Below are positions 24,366-33,272 of a stretch of DNA of 64,000 bases, in pieces. A program made the position numbers and the translations under genes. The stretch is taken from contig NZ_JABWGO010000017.1 in NCBI RefSeq assembly GCF_013363995.1, forward strand, positions 48,365-112,364. Direction: 5' to 3'. Numbering within the stretch: position 1 is the first letter of the stretch; every line of letters begins with the position of its first letter. Source of the stretch: Nonomuraea rhodomycinica. Lineage in GTDB: Bacteria; Actinomycetota; Actinomycetes; Streptosporangiales; Streptosporangiaceae. Under the pieces are notes generated by a model. The model made no database searches. It was not told the origin of the DNA and was given only the letters and a program-made list of their open reading frames with translations.

Positions 24366-25403
24366 ATGGCGGGCACGGGGATGGTTGCGGCGGACGCGAC
24401 GCCGTACACGTTACGGCAGGCGACCGGCACCCTGGCGGAGGCGGCCGCGAAGCTCGCGGGGGAGATCGGCGCGGTCCCGCCGGCGACGGTGCTCGCCCAC
24501 GCCAACCGCATCGGCATCCGCAGGGGAGCGGCGGCGGCGCTCGGCGCGATGCGGCCCCGCCCGGCCGACTGGTACGCCTTCGACGTCAAGGACCAGGACA
24601 CGCGCGACTGGTATCCGCAGGGCCTGACCTGCGGCGAGGACTCCGGCTCCGCCGGGACCCCCGTGCTCGCCGTGACCTGGTACTTCAAGCCCGTGCCGCC
24701 GGCGCCGGAACGCGGCGTCAGGCTCACCTTCCTCAGCCCGCAGACGCTCAGGTACCAGCACGCGCTGCTGGTCGAGCCGCGCACCGACGGCTCGTACGTC
24801 CCGATCAACATCCACGCGGGCGGGGTGGCCTGGCACGGCGACCTGCTCTACGTGGCCGACACGACCCGGGGCCTGCGCGTCTTCGACATGCGTCACGTGC
24901 TCGACCTGCGCAGCGCGCAGAGCGACCTCGGCGACCCCGCGCAGGTGGGGCGGCGCGACGGCCGCTTCCACGCCTTCGGCTACCGGTACGTCGTCCCGCA
25001 GAGCGACTTCTGGCGCGTCGCGCAGCCCGGGCCGCTCTTCTCGTTCGTCTCGGTCGACCGCAGCACCACCCCGCACACGCTGATCAGCGGCGAGTACGAC
25101 GAGAACGGACCCGGGGGGCGCGTGGTCCGCTGGGAGCTCGGCCCGGACCTGGGCGGCACGCCGCGCGACGCGTTCGTCCTCGGCCACCCGAAGATCCAGG
25201 GCGCGGTGTCGAGCGGCGGGGCGTGGTACCTGAGCCAGGCGGCTGACGCGGCCACCAACGGCAAGCTGCTCGTGTACCGCGACGGCACGCTCACCACCCG
25301 GCCGGCGCCGATCGGGCCCGAGGACCTGAGCGTGCGCGGCGGGCAGGTGTGGTCGGTCACCGAGTTCAGGAACAAGAGGATCGTCTTCGGCGTCCCGCTC
25401 TGA
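24366..25403 (+). CDS. Conserved hypothetical protein, beta-propeller-like
   Basis: This protein has 345 residues and no clear signal peptide. The N-terminal 60 residues are helical. The rest shows repeated strand patterns such as INIHAGGVAWHGDLLYVADTTRGLRVFDM, KIQGAVSSGGAWYLSQA and EDLSVRGGQVWSVTE, typical of a propeller. I do not recognise a catalytic motif. GGAGAGG precedes the ATG. Its TGA is the first three bases of a seven-fold 11-bp repeat, so the repeats lie immediately outside the reading frame. Similar proteins exist in actinomycetes as secreted or surface proteins, but location here is uncertain. Confidence 0.75.
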   Translation: MAGTGMVAADATPYTLRQATGTLAEAAAKLAGEIGAVPPATVLAHANRIGIRRGAAAALGAMRPRPADWYAFDVKDQDTRDWYPQGLTCGEDSGSAGTPVLAVTWYFKPVPPAPERGVRLTFLSPQTLRYQHALLVEPRTDGSYVPINIHAGGVAWHGDLLYVADTTRGLRVFDMRHVLDLRSAQSDLGDPAQVGRRDGRFHAFGYRYVVPQSDFWRVAQPGPLFSFVSVDRSTTPHTLISGEYDENGPGGRVVRWELGPDLGGTPRDAFVLGHPKIQGAVSSGGAWYLSQAADAATNGKLLVYRDGTLTTRPAPIGPEDLSVRGGQVWSVTEFRNKRIVFGVPL

Positions 25404-25477
25404 CGCCCGTGTGACGCCCGTGTGACGCCCGTGTGACGCCCGTGTGACGCCCGTGTGACGCCCGTGTGACGCCCGTG
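25401..25477. repeat. Seven perfect 11-bp tandem repeats
   Basis: The unit TGACGCCCGTG is repeated exactly seven times, starting with the stop codon of the propeller-like gene and ending 7 bp before the convergent PaaX gene stop. No base differs between copies, so the array is recent or kept uniform by slippage. Each unit carries TGA, so the array supplies stop codons in every frame of the plus strand. Confidence 0.95.
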
Positions 25478-25483
25478 TGCCCC

Positions 25484-26221
25484 CTACGGGCCGGTCGGGC
25501 TCGTGAGGTGGCGCTGGAGCACCTCGCGGTAGTCGCGGTCGAAGGCGTCGTAGCGGGCCCGCAGCTCGCGGCCCGGCCAGCCGTCCGGCAGCAACTCCTC
25601 GGGCAGCAGCGGATCGGCCAGCAGGTGCCGCAGCACGGCCGCTGACACGAGGAACCCCTCCGCCAGCCCCTCGGCCCGCTCCAGCCGCCGCTCCAGCTCC
25701 CGCGCCTCGGCGGCCCAGCCGTCGAGGTCCCACAGCAGGGGCGTGGGGTCGGTGCGCGGCCGGCCGTCGATGAGCGTGCACTGCGCGGTGACGGTCGCGG
25801 GCCAGGAGCGCAGCAGGTTGGCCGGGCGCATCCAGGTGCCCTCGCGCAGCTCGGCCATCCGCAGCGCCGTCATCGCGTGGCGCAGCGCGGCCCGGTCGGC
25901 GGGCGCGCGCCGCTCGGCGGTGACGACGGCGATCTCCCACGAGCCGTCCCACGCCCTGAGGTGCGGGTCGCGGCTCTCGTCCTGGCGCGCCTGCCGCTCG
26001 ACCAGCCGCTCCGACAGCCGGTAGCGGCCGTCCTCCTGGAAGAGGTCTCCGGCGGCGACCATGCGGGACAGCGCCACCCGCACGGTGCCCTCGGCGATGC
26101 CGAACAGGCCGCCGACCCGTACCAGGTGGCGGGCGGGCAGGCTCGGCGGGTGGCTGCCGAGCAGCGCGCTCAGCACGGCCGAGCGCGCGCTCAGAGCCTT
26201 GCTGCTATTACGGTCTTCCAT
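25484..26221 (-). CDS. PaaX-family transcriptional regulator
   Basis: This 245-residue repressor-type regulator has a winged helix N-terminus (VGGLFGIAEGTVRVALSRMVAAGDLFQEDGRYRLS). The C-terminal PaaX domain contains WDGSWEIAVVTAERR and REGTWMRPANL. PaaX proteins sense aryl- or acyl-CoA esters. It is divergent from an acyl-CoA dehydrogenase gene with only 30 bp between start codons. A perfect TATAAT on the minus strand (26231-26236) ends 9 bp before the ATG, so the transcript is probably leaderless. The regulator very likely controls both genes. Confidence 0.88.
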   Translation of the reverse strand: MEDRNSSKALSARSAVLSALLGSHPPSLPARHLVRVGGLFGIAEGTVRVALSRMVAAGDLFQEDGRYRLSERLVERQARQDESRDPHLRAWDGSWEIAVVTAERRAPADRAALRHAMTALRMAELREGTWMRPANLLRSWPATVTAQCTLIDGRPRTDPTPLLWDLDGWAAEARELERRLERAEGLAEGFLVSAAVLRHLLADPLLPEELLPDGWPGRELRARYDAFDRDYREVLQRHLTSPTGP

Positions 26222-26225
26222 CGCG

Positions 26226-26243
26226 TGTTGATTATATGTAACA
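26226..26243. promoter_or_regulatory. Divergent promoter/operator of paaX-like and acyl-CoA dehydrogenase genes
   Basis: The 30-bp gap between start codons holds TGTT (26226-26229) and AACA (26240-26243) as symmetric arms around an AT core. A minus-strand TATAAT lies at 26231-26236. Both transcripts must start within or next to this element, so repressor binding would block both. Confidence 0.6.
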
Positions 26244-26251
26244 CTCCGGGC

Positions 26252-27985
26252 ATGGGGCAGCGCTATCTCATCGAACCGTTCGACGGCAGCGACCGCTACG
26301 CGACCGAGCGTTACCAGGGCGCCGCGGGCCGCAACTGGTGGACCTGCGACCCGACGCTGCGGCTGCTCATGCGGCGGCACCTCGGCGACGGCCTGACCTG
26401 GGCCGAGCAGCACCTGGACCGGCTCGGCGCGCTCATGGGCGGCCCCGTCGCGGCGTGGGCGGAGGAGACCGACCGCAACCCGCCCCGGCTGGAGAAGTAC
26501 GACAAGTGGGGCAGGGACGTCAGCCAGGTCGTCATGCCGCCCTCCTTCCACGCCGCCCGCGACGCCCTCATGGCCGACAACTTCACCTCCCCCGCCTTCG
26601 CCGAGGAGGCCCGCGCCCACGGCGCCGACCCGGCGGCCCTCGCCGCCGCCTGGACGTACCTGCTCGACCAGGCCGACATCGGCATGGGCTGCGCCCTCGG
26701 CACCGGCGGCGACATGGTCGTCTCGCTGGCCGAGCGGCACGCGCCCGCCGACGTGCGGGACCGGGTCCGGGCCATCTTCGCCAACGGCTTCTACTCCGGC
26801 GAGGCCGCCCAGATGCTGACGGAGCGGACCGGTGGCTCCGACCTGGCCGCGCTGGAGGCCACGGCCGTGCCCGACGGTGAGGCGTGGCGGCTGACCGGGC
26901 TCAAGTGGTTCGCCTCCAACGCCAACGGGTCGGCGTTCGTCGTGCTCGCCCGGGCCGAGACCGGCGACGGGGTCGCCGTCGCCCCGTTCCTCGTGCTCTG
27001 GGAGCGGCGCGACGGCTCCCGCAACGGGGTGCGGATCAGGCGGCTCAAGGACAAGCTGGGCACGCGCTCGGTGGCCTCGGCCGAGGTCGAGTTCGCCGGG
27101 GCCGAGGCGTTCCTGCTGGCCGGGGCGCCCGGCACGGCACCGGGAGCCGGATCCGGCGGCGCGGGCTCCTCCGGGCTCGCCACGATGATGAAGCTGACCA
27201 ACGCCTCGCGGCTCGGCGTGGCCATGATGGGGCTCGGCGTGGCCCGCCGCGCGCTCGTCGAGTCGATCTGCTACGCCCGCGCCCGCGAGGCGTTCGGCCG
27301 CAGGCTCATCGACCAGCCGCTCATGCGCCGCAAGCTGGCGGAGCTGATCGTCGAGGTCGAGGCCGTCCAGGCGCTGGTCTTCGACGGCCACGTCGGTCCC
27401 CGGCTCCGGCTCGCGCCCGCCCTGGTCAAGCTGCGCGCCACCCGCCTCGGCCTGACCGCCGCCAGCGACGCCGTCGAGATCCACGGGGGCAACGGCTACA
27501 TCGAGCAGTGGCCGGTCGCCCGCCTCCTGCGTGACGCCCAGGTCAACCCGATCTGGGAGGGCGGGGACAACATCCTCTGCCTCGACGTCCGCCGCGCCAT
27601 GGTCCGCGAGAACGCCCACGAGCCGTTCCTGGACCGGCTGGAGGCGGCCGTCGCCCAGGCCCCCGACGGCTCCGGCGACCTGGTCCGGGCCCGGATCGGC
27701 GACCTGCACAAGGCGATCGCCGTCTGGTCCGGCCTCGACCCGGAGGTGGCCGAGGCCCGGCTGTACCCGCTGGCCCAGCTCATGGCCGACGTCTACGCGG
27801 CGGCGCTGCTGCTGGAGCAGGCCGGCTGGGAGCAGCGGGAACTGGGCACGGACCGCAAGGCGCTGGTGGCCCGGCTCTACGCCGAGGCCCACCTCGCCGA
27901 GCACGGCCCGCTGCGCGGCCTCGACCGCCCGGCCGAGGACCTGGACCGCTTCGGCGACCTCCTGGAGGGCGCCGTCACCCTCTGA
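26252..27985 (+). CDS. AidB-like acyl-CoA dehydrogenase
   Basis: This 577-residue flavoprotein of the acyl-CoA dehydrogenase superfamily is of the long AidB/isovaleryl type. Recognisable parts are FYSGEAAQMLTERTGGSDL (substrate/FAD region), LTGLKWFASNANGS, YARAREAFGRRLIDQPLMR, and the signature EIHGGNGYIEQWPVARLLRD then NPIWEGGDNI. The C-terminal helical extension of about 100 residues is typical of the AidB group. It oxidises an acyl-CoA or a related thioester. The divergent PaaX-type gene suggests induction by an acyl- or aryl-CoA. The ATG lies close behind the shared promoter, so it may be translated from a very short leader. Confidence 0.9.
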   Translation: MGQRYLIEPFDGSDRYATERYQGAAGRNWWTCDPTLRLLMRRHLGDGLTWAEQHLDRLGALMGGPVAAWAEETDRNPPRLEKYDKWGRDVSQVVMPPSFHAARDALMADNFTSPAFAEEARAHGADPAALAAAWTYLLDQADIGMGCALGTGGDMVVSLAERHAPADVRDRVRAIFANGFYSGEAAQMLTERTGGSDLAALEATAVPDGEAWRLTGLKWFASNANGSAFVVLARAETGDGVAVAPFLVLWERRDGSRNGVRIRRLKDKLGTRSVASAEVEFAGAEAFLLAGAPGTAPGAGSGGAGSSGLATMMKLTNASRLGVAMMGLGVARRALVESICYARAREAFGRRLIDQPLMRRKLAELIVEVEAVQALVFDGHVGPRLRLAPALVKLRATRLGLTAASDAVEIHGGNGYIEQWPVARLLRDAQVNPIWEGGDNILCLDVRRAMVRENAHEPFLDRLEAAVAQAPDGSGDLVRARIGDLHKAIAVWSGLDPEVAEARLYPLAQLMADVYAAALLLEQAGWEQRELGTDRKALVARLYAEAHLAEHGPLRGLDRPAEDLDRFGDLLEGAVTL

Positions 27986-28031
27986 CCGCGCCCTTCGACC
28001 GCGCCCTCTCCCAGGCCGGCCGCCGCGAGCC

Positions 28032-28736
28032 TCAGAGGGTGGACAGCAGGCGGGGGACCGCCTCGCTGATCGGGTCGCGGATCACCTCGTCGGCCTGGTC
28101 GTCGTACGGGGTCGGCTCGCCGTTGACGATCACGAGCCGGGCGCCGGACTCCGCCGCCAGCCCGGCCAGCGTCGCGGCGGGCTGCACCTGCAGCGAGGTG
28201 CCGACGACGACGAAGACCGAGCACCGCTGCGCCGCCCGGACCGCCTCCGCGAGCGTCTCCTCCGGCAGGACCTCGCCGAACATGACCGTCGTGGTCTTGA
28301 GGACGCCCCCGCACGCGGTGCACGCGGGGTCGGGCTCGCCCGCGTCGATCCGGTCGAGCGCCTCGCGCAGGGTGGAACGCGCGCCGCAGCCGAGGCACAC
28401 CACGCCGAACATGTTGCCGTGCAGCTCCAGCACCGCCCGGGAGCCGGCCCTCTGGTGCAGGCCGTCCACGTTCTGGGTGATCAGCCGGTCGAGCCGCCCC
28501 GCCCGCTCCAGCTCGGCCAGCGCCCGGTGGGCGGCGTTCGGCTCGGCCGTCCAGGCGGGGCTCGCGCGCCGGAACTCCCACGAACGACGCCGTACGTCGG
28601 GATCGTCCAGGTAAGGGCCGATGCTGACGAGCTGCAGATGGTCGGGTTCGGTCTTCCACAGGCCGTTGGGTCCCCGGTAATCGGGGATGCCCGACGCCGT
28701 GGAGATCCCCGCGCCGGTCAGCACCGTGATCGTCAT
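28032..28736 (-). CDS. NAD-dependent protein deacylase (sirtuin)
   Basis: This 234-residue sirtuin has NAD-binding motifs TVLTGAGISTASGIPDYRGPNGLW, LITQNVDGLHQRAG and VVVGTSLQVQPAA. Its catalytic His is in LELHGNM. The zinc ribbon is complete, with CLGC and CTAC pairs. It removes acyl groups from lysines and commonly regulates acyl-CoA synthetases and related enzymes. That would suit its place between acyl-CoA dehydrogenase and crotonase genes, though a functional link is inference. A strong GAGGAGG ribosome site precedes the ATG at 28736. Confidence 0.93.
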   Translation of the reverse strand: MTITVLTGAGISTASGIPDYRGPNGLWKTEPDHLQLVSIGPYLDDPDVRRRSWEFRRASPAWTAEPNAAHRALAELERAGRLDRLITQNVDGLHQRAGSRAVLELHGNMFGVVCLGCGARSTLREALDRIDAGEPDPACTACGGVLKTTTVMFGEVLPEETLAEAVRAAQRCSVFVVVGTSLQVQPAATLAGLAAESGARLVIVNGEPTPYDDQADEVIRDPISEAVPRLLSTL

Positions 28737-28898
28737 CCTCGCCTCCTCTTCCGCCACCGGCCCAGTCTTGCAGTGCGCGATCTTCTGGCGCGCGTTCTTT
28801 TGTCCGCGTTCCTCCTGGCCGCCTGGCGCGGCTTGTGCGAGCGGCGAGCCACGGGGATGCTGAGGCTGCCGTCCCCGATGATGTTCGCGGAGGTGGAC

Positions 28899-29639
28899 AT
28901 GACCGTACGGATCGAACGCGACGGGCCCGTCACGACCGTCGTGCTCAGCCGTCCCGAGGCGCGCAACGCGGTGGACCGCAAGACCGCCGGGGCGCTCGCC
29001 GACGCGTTCCGGGAGTTCGACGCCTCGGACGCGTCCGTCGCTGTGCTGTGGGGCGAGGGCGGCACGTTCTGCGCCGGCGCGGACCTGAAGGCGCTCGACA
29101 ACCACGTCGACGAGGAGGGCGACGGGCCGATGGGCCCGACCCGGATGCGCCTGTCCAAGCCGGTCGTCGCCGCCGTCGCCGGGCACGCGGTGGCGGGCGG
29201 GCTGGAGCTCGCGCTCTGGTGCGACCTGCGGGTGGCCGAGGAGGACGCGGTGTTCGGCGTGTTCTGCCGCCGCTGGGGCGTGCCCCTGATCGACGGCGGC
29301 ACCGTACGCCTGCCGCGCCTCATCGGCGCCTCCCGCGCCATGGACATGATCCTCACCGGGCGGCCGGTCGGGGCCCGGGAGGCGTACGAGATGGGGCTGG
29401 CCAACCGCGTCGTGCCCACCGGAGGCGCGCGGCCGCACGCCGAGGCGCTGGCCCGCGAGCTGGCCCGCTTCCCGCAGGCGTGCCTGCGCGGCGACCGGAT
29501 GTCGCTGCTGGAGCAGGAGGGCATGACGGAGTCCGAGGCGATCACGAACGAGCTGCGCCACGGGCTGCTCTCGCTGCCGGACGCGGCGGCCGGGGCGGCC
29601 CGCTTCGCCTCCGGGGAAGGCCGCCACGGCCGCTTCTGA
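28899..29639 (+). CDS. Crotonase/enoyl-CoA hydratase family protein
   Basis: This 246-residue crotonase-fold enzyme has CoA/oxyanion motifs GTFCAGADLKAL and AAVAGHAVAGGLELALWCDLRVAEEDAVFG. Enoyl-CoA hydratases use two glutamates; one is visible in GGLELALWCD, and the second usual position is GVFCRRWGVPLIDGGTVRL, where Asp replaces Glu. It may therefore be a hydratase/isomerase variant of different specificity. The ATG at 28899 has GGAGG six bases upstream; two ATGs further up lack this. It is divergent from the sirtuin gene. Confidence 0.88.
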   Translation: MTVRIERDGPVTTVVLSRPEARNAVDRKTAGALADAFREFDASDASVAVLWGEGGTFCAGADLKALDNHVDEEGDGPMGPTRMRLSKPVVAAVAGHAVAGGLELALWCDLRVAEEDAVFGVFCRRWGVPLIDGGTVRLPRLIGASRAMDMILTGRPVGAREAYEMGLANRVVPTGGARPHAEALARELARFPQACLRGDRMSLLEQEGMTESEAITNELRHGLLSLPDAAAGAARFASGEGRHGRF

Positions 29640-29733
29640 CCCCTCCGGCCGGGAGCCCCTCGGCGCGCGTGCCGGCCCCCTCCGTCGCGCTGGGTCCGGG
29701 GGAATGTCGGAGGCGTTGCGTAGGGTTGGGCCC

Positions 29734-30915
29734 ATGCCTGACATCGAGGTCGCCGGGCGGCGGGTGTCCGTCACGAGCCCAGACAAGGTGATCTTCCCGC
29801 AGACCGGCCACACCAAGCTCGACCTGGTGCGTTACTACCAGGCCGTGTCCGAGGGGGCCCTGCGCGGGGTGGTCGGCAGACCCATGATCCTCAAGCGGTA
29901 CGTGCGCGGCATCGAGGAGGAGGCGTTCTTCCAGAAGCGGGTCCCGGCCAAGCGGCCGCCGTGGGTCGAGGTGGCCGAGCTGCGCTACCGGTCCGGGCTC
30001 AGCGCCGAGGAGGTCGTGGTCAACGACCTGGCCCAGCTCCTCTGGGTCGTCAACCTCGGCTGCGTCGACCTCAACCCGCACCCCGTCCGCGCCGGCGACC
30101 TCGCCCACCCCGACGAGCTGCGCATCGACCTCGACCCGGTGCCCGGGGTCGCGTGGGACGACGTGCTGGCGACCGCGACGGTGGCGCGGGAGGTGCTGGC
30201 CGACCACGGGCTGACCGCCTGGCCCAAGACGTCGGGTTCGCGGGGCTTCCACGTCTACACCCGCATCGAGCCGCGATGGACGTTCGCCGAGGTGCGCAAG
30301 GCCGCCGAGGCGGTGGCGCGCGAGGTCGAGCGGCGGGCCCCCGACGTGGCCACCAGCCGCTGGTGGAAGGAGGAACGGCACGGCGTCTTCGTCGACTTCA
30401 ACCAGAACGCCTACGACCGCACCGTCGCCTCGGCCTACTCCGTCCGCGCCGTGCCCGACGCCCGCGTGTCCACGCCGCTGACCTGGGACGAGGTCCCGGG
30501 CTGCCGGCCCGAGCTGTTCACGATCGACACCGTCCCGGAGCGGCTGGCCGAGCGGGGCGACCCGTGGGCCGGCATCGACGACCACCCGGGCACGCTCGAC
30601 GGGCTGCTCGAACTGGCCGAGTCGCTGGGGCCCGCCCCCAAGCCGCCCAAGGGCACCGGCCGCAGGCGCCAGGTCGTCCCGGTCATCGAGATCGCCAAGG
30701 CCCAGCACAAGGACGAGGCCCTGGCGGGCTTCGAGCGGTGGAAGGCCCGCCACCCGGGGGCCGCCGCCCGGCTGGAGCCCGCCGACGTGCTGGTCGACGG
30801 CATGCGGGGGCGCAGCAGCGTGTGGTACCGGGTCCGGGTCAACCTCCAGCACGTCCCGGAGTCCGAACGGCCGCCGCAGGAGCCGCTCGAGGTCGACTAC
30901 GACCCCTGGCACTGA
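29734..30915 (+). CDS. LigD-type DNA polymerase/primase domain protein
   Basis: This stand-alone 393-residue archaeo-eukaryotic-primase polymerase is like the polymerase part of LigD and the actinobacterial PrimC/PolD proteins. Motifs are SPDKVIFPQTGHTKLDLVRYY, PMILKRYVRGIEEEAFFQKR, the catalytic ELRIDLDPVPG (Asp132 and Asp134), KTSGSRGFHVYTRI and VFVDFNQNAYDRT. No ligase or phosphoesterase domain is fused and no Ku or ligase gene lies in the window. It probably takes part in gap filling or end joining, able to insert ribonucleotides. It is longer than the bare domain because of a C-terminal segment after LGPAPKPPKG. Confidence 0.9.
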   Translation: MPDIEVAGRRVSVTSPDKVIFPQTGHTKLDLVRYYQAVSEGALRGVVGRPMILKRYVRGIEEEAFFQKRVPAKRPPWVEVAELRYRSGLSAEEVVVNDLAQLLWVVNLGCVDLNPHPVRAGDLAHPDELRIDLDPVPGVAWDDVLATATVAREVLADHGLTAWPKTSGSRGFHVYTRIEPRWTFAEVRKAAEAVAREVERRAPDVATSRWWKEERHGVFVDFNQNAYDRTVASAYSVRAVPDARVSTPLTWDEVPGCRPELFTIDTVPERLAERGDPWAGIDDHPGTLDGLLELAESLGPAPKPPKGTGRRRQVVPVIEIAKAQHKDEALAGFERWKARHPGAAARLEPADVLVDGMRGRSSVWYRVRVNLQHVPESERPPQEPLEVDYDPWH

Positions 30916-31072
30916 CCCCGCGCCCGGCGTGGAGAAAGGCCGTGCCGAGGCTTGCCGGGCGGTGTGGGGGATGGCGCCGGGCGGTCCGCGGCCGGGCGCC
31001 GGCGAGATCACACCGAACGGTGCCTGTGATGTGGGAGAGTACGAGGCACCACAAGATCGAAAGGTGTGAGCC

Positions 31073-31879
31073 TTGGCACTTCCCCTCGCCGCACTGACGC
31101 TGGCCTCCTTACTCGTCTCCCCGCCCCTCGCCTCCGCCCCCTCGGCGCACTCGGCCCTCCCCGCGTGCCCGCAGATCTTCAGCCACGGCGGCTACCCCAC
31201 CGGGCCCAACGCGTGGGAACGGGACCAGGTGCGCCAGCCCAACAACCCCACGGCCATCCGCCGCTACAAGGCGTGGGGCGCGTCCGGTGTCGAGGCCGAT
31301 CTGCAGCTCACCAAGGACGGCACCAAGGCCGTCATGTGGCACAACACCTCCACGTGGGGTTTGACGGGCACGAAGAAGAACATCACCGACATCTGGTGGG
31401 CGGCCGGCGACACCGCGCTCAAGGGCCGGACCATCAACCGGGGCCTGTTCCAGGGCGAGACCGTCTACACGTTCCGCGAGTGGCTGGCCTCGATGAGGAG
31501 TGCCGGCATGGTCGGGCTGGTCGAGATCAAGCCGGAGGCCAAGCGGTCGCTGCTCAGCTCCGACCCCGCGATCAAGTCGCGCGCCTGGGCCGAGGTGCTG
31601 GGCCCGGTCAAGGAGTCCTACCGATCGCAAGAGATCATCCTGTACTCGCACGACAGCGCCCTCACCGCCGAGCTCCGGAACCGGGTGAGCGCGGCGGGCC
31701 TGTCCCAGGTGCTGAGCGGCGGGCCCGTCTGGCCGGAGGTCACCGACTGGGAGGAGCCGCCTCCGTCGTGGCGGCTCAACGAGAACGCGTGGAAGACAAC
31801 GCTCCAGAGCGGCGCCAAGCGGGTGGCCACCGACTTCACGCCCCAGTTCAAGACCTGGCTGCAGGGCAAGTGCCAGTGA
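31073..31879 (+). CDS. Secreted glycerophosphodiester phosphodiesterase-like protein
   Basis: This 268-residue exported protein begins with a TTG start and a signal peptide ending near SPPLASAPSAHSA. The GDPD-type TIM-barrel motifs are IFSHGGYP (first His), VEADLQLTKDG (metal Glu and Asp) and VMWHN (second His), followed by VGLVEIKPEA. HGG replaces the more usual HRG, so substrate preference may differ. It probably hydrolyses phosphodiesters outside the cell to recover phosphate or alcohols. AAAGG lies nine bases before the start. Confidence 0.75.
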   Translation: MALPLAALTLASLLVSPPLASAPSAHSALPACPQIFSHGGYPTGPNAWERDQVRQPNNPTAIRRYKAWGASGVEADLQLTKDGTKAVMWHNTSTWGLTGTKKNITDIWWAAGDTALKGRTINRGLFQGETVYTFREWLASMRSAGMVGLVEIKPEAKRSLLSSDPAIKSRAWAEVLGPVKESYRSQEIILYSHDSALTAELRNRVSAAGLSQVLSGGPVWPEVTDWEEPPPSWRLNENAWKTTLQSGAKRVATDFTPQFKTWLQGKCQ

Positions 31880-32148
31880 CCGCGCCTCGGGAAACACCCG
31901 CCCACTGCTGACGCACCCCGAACCGCGTGCCTGGACCGCCCGCCTGGACCGCCCGCCGGGACCGCGTGCCGGACTGCCCGTCCGGACCGCCCGCCCGGAC
32001 CGTGCGTTCGGGCGGCATGCTCGGACTGCGTGCTCTCGGGCCGCGTGTCTCTCGGGTCGCGCCTGGCCGCTGAGGAGGCCGCCGCTCGGGGGAGTGTCGA
32101 AGGACCGTCCGAAGGGATGATCCGGAGGCCGGAGGGGGCGGCGTGGGG
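31880..32148. repeat. Intergenic degenerate repeat tract
   Basis: No gene is recognised between the phosphodiesterase and the ROK regulator. About 31927-32045 is built from degenerate 10-13 bp units around GGACCGCCCGCC and GGACTGCGTGC. It looks like an old tandem expansion that has since diverged. Confidence 0.55.
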
Positions 32149-33198
32149 TCAGCTGAAGACGGCGTCACGGGCCAGGTCCAGGGCTGTCAGGACCGCGCCC
32201 TGGAGTACGGCGTTGCCGTCCACCGTGCTCGGCCGTACTCGCGTGGGAGCCGGTGAGAGCGCTCTCAGGCGATCCGACACCAGGGCCGCCAGCGGGTCGC
32301 CGCCGGCGCGGCCGGTCGCGCCGCCCAGCACCACCAGGCCCGGGTCCAGGATGGTGACCAGCGCGGCCGCGCCCTTGGCGACCCGGCCCGCCAGCGCCTC
32401 CGGGGTCAGGTCGCGGACGGCCTCGGCGCCCACCTGATCGCAGTACGGCAGCCCGTCCACCTCCAGGAAGCCGATCTCGCCGGCGCCGCCCGAGACGCCC
32501 CGGCGCAGCCGGCCGCCCAGGACGACCGCGGCGCCCACCCCGTCGTCCAGCCACAGCAGGACGAAGTCCTCGCTCCCCGCGGCCGAGCCGGTGCGCAGCT
32601 CGGCGACGGCGGCGAGGTTCACCTCGTTCTCCAACGTCACCCGCGCTCGGAGACGCTCGCCCACCTCGCCCGGCAGGCCGGGGCGCCACCCGGGCACGTC
32701 GTTCGGGGACCCCAGGTCGCCGCTGCCCGGGTCCACGAGGCCGGGCGCTCCGATGACGACGGCCTCCAGGTCCCGTCCGGCCGCGGCCTCCGCGACCGCC
32801 TCCGCGACGAGAGCGGGCAGATCGGCGGGGCGGGCGGGGGCGATCTCGCGGCTGGACGTCCCCACCGCGGTCCCCGCGAGGTCGGCCACCGTCACGTGGA
32901 CCGCCGAGCGGCGCACGTCCACCCCCGCCACGTGGGCGCGTCGCGCCACGATGCCGTACAGCCGGGCGTTCGGCCCGCGCCGGTCCTCGCCGTACTCACC
33001 CGTGACCTCGATGAGGCCGCGCCCCGTGAGCCGCTCGACGAGGTCGGACACCGTCGGCCGGGACAGCCCCGTCAGCGTGCGCAACTGGGGAGCGGTCAGC
33101 GGCCCGTGCTGGAGCAGCAGGTCGAGGGCCAGCCGGTCGTTGATGGCGCGGGCCAGCGACGGGGTGGCCGTCTTCACGTCTCCGGTGGCGGTCTTCAC
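32149..33198 (-). CDS. ROK-family transcriptional repressor
   Basis: This protein of about 349 residues has an N-terminal winged helix (QHGPLTAPQLRTLTGLSRPTVSDLVERL) and a ROK sugar-kinase-like domain (VAGVDVRRSAVHVTVADL, VVIGAPGLVDPGSG, SGGAGEIGFLEVDG). The zinc CxCGxxGC motif of ROK kinases is absent, as expected for a pure regulator. Three starts are possible: ATG 33243, GTG 33198 and GTG 33177. The last two come from a 21-bp duplication reading VKTAT twice. I prefer 33198, because a TAATAT -10-like box and a palindrome lie just upstream. It is divergent from an MFS gene, which it probably represses in response to a sugar. Confidence 0.85.
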   Translation of the reverse strand: MKTATGDVKTATPSLARAINDRLALDLLLQHGPLTAPQLRTLTGLSRPTVSDLVERLTGRGLIEVTGEYGEDRRGPNARLYGIVARRAHVAGVDVRRSAVHVTVADLAGTAVGTSSREIAPARPADLPALVAEAVAEAAAGRDLEAVVIGAPGLVDPGSGDLGSPNDVPGWRPGLPGEVGERLRARVTLENEVNLAAVAELRTGSAAGSEDFVLLWLDDGVGAAVVLGGRLRRGVSGGAGEIGFLEVDGLPYCDQVGAEAVRDLTPEALAGRVAKGAAALVTILDPGLVVLGGATGRAGGDPLAALVSDRLRALSPAPTRVRPSTVDGNAVLQGAVLTALDLARDAVFS

Positions 33199-33213
33199 GC
33201 CTCCGATATTAGT

Positions 33214-33260
33214 CAGGGCCCCTGCCGGAAAAACTGTTTTCATCAGGGAGCCTGCCTGAT
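33214..33260. promoter_or_regulatory. Two palindromic operators between ROK and MFS genes
   Basis: CAGGG-C-CCCTG (33214-33224) and ATCAGG-N7-CCTGAT (33242-33247 / 33255-33260) share the half-site CAGG/CCTG. A plus-strand GATAAT box ends about 10 bp before the MFS ATG. The spacing suits cooperative repression of both divergent genes. Confidence 0.6.
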
Positions 33261-33272
33261 AATTTCCGTGCC

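Noticed and set aside
25401..25477. Possible CRISPR-like array
   Set aside because: The units are contiguous with no spacers and no cas genes, so it is a plain tandem repeat.
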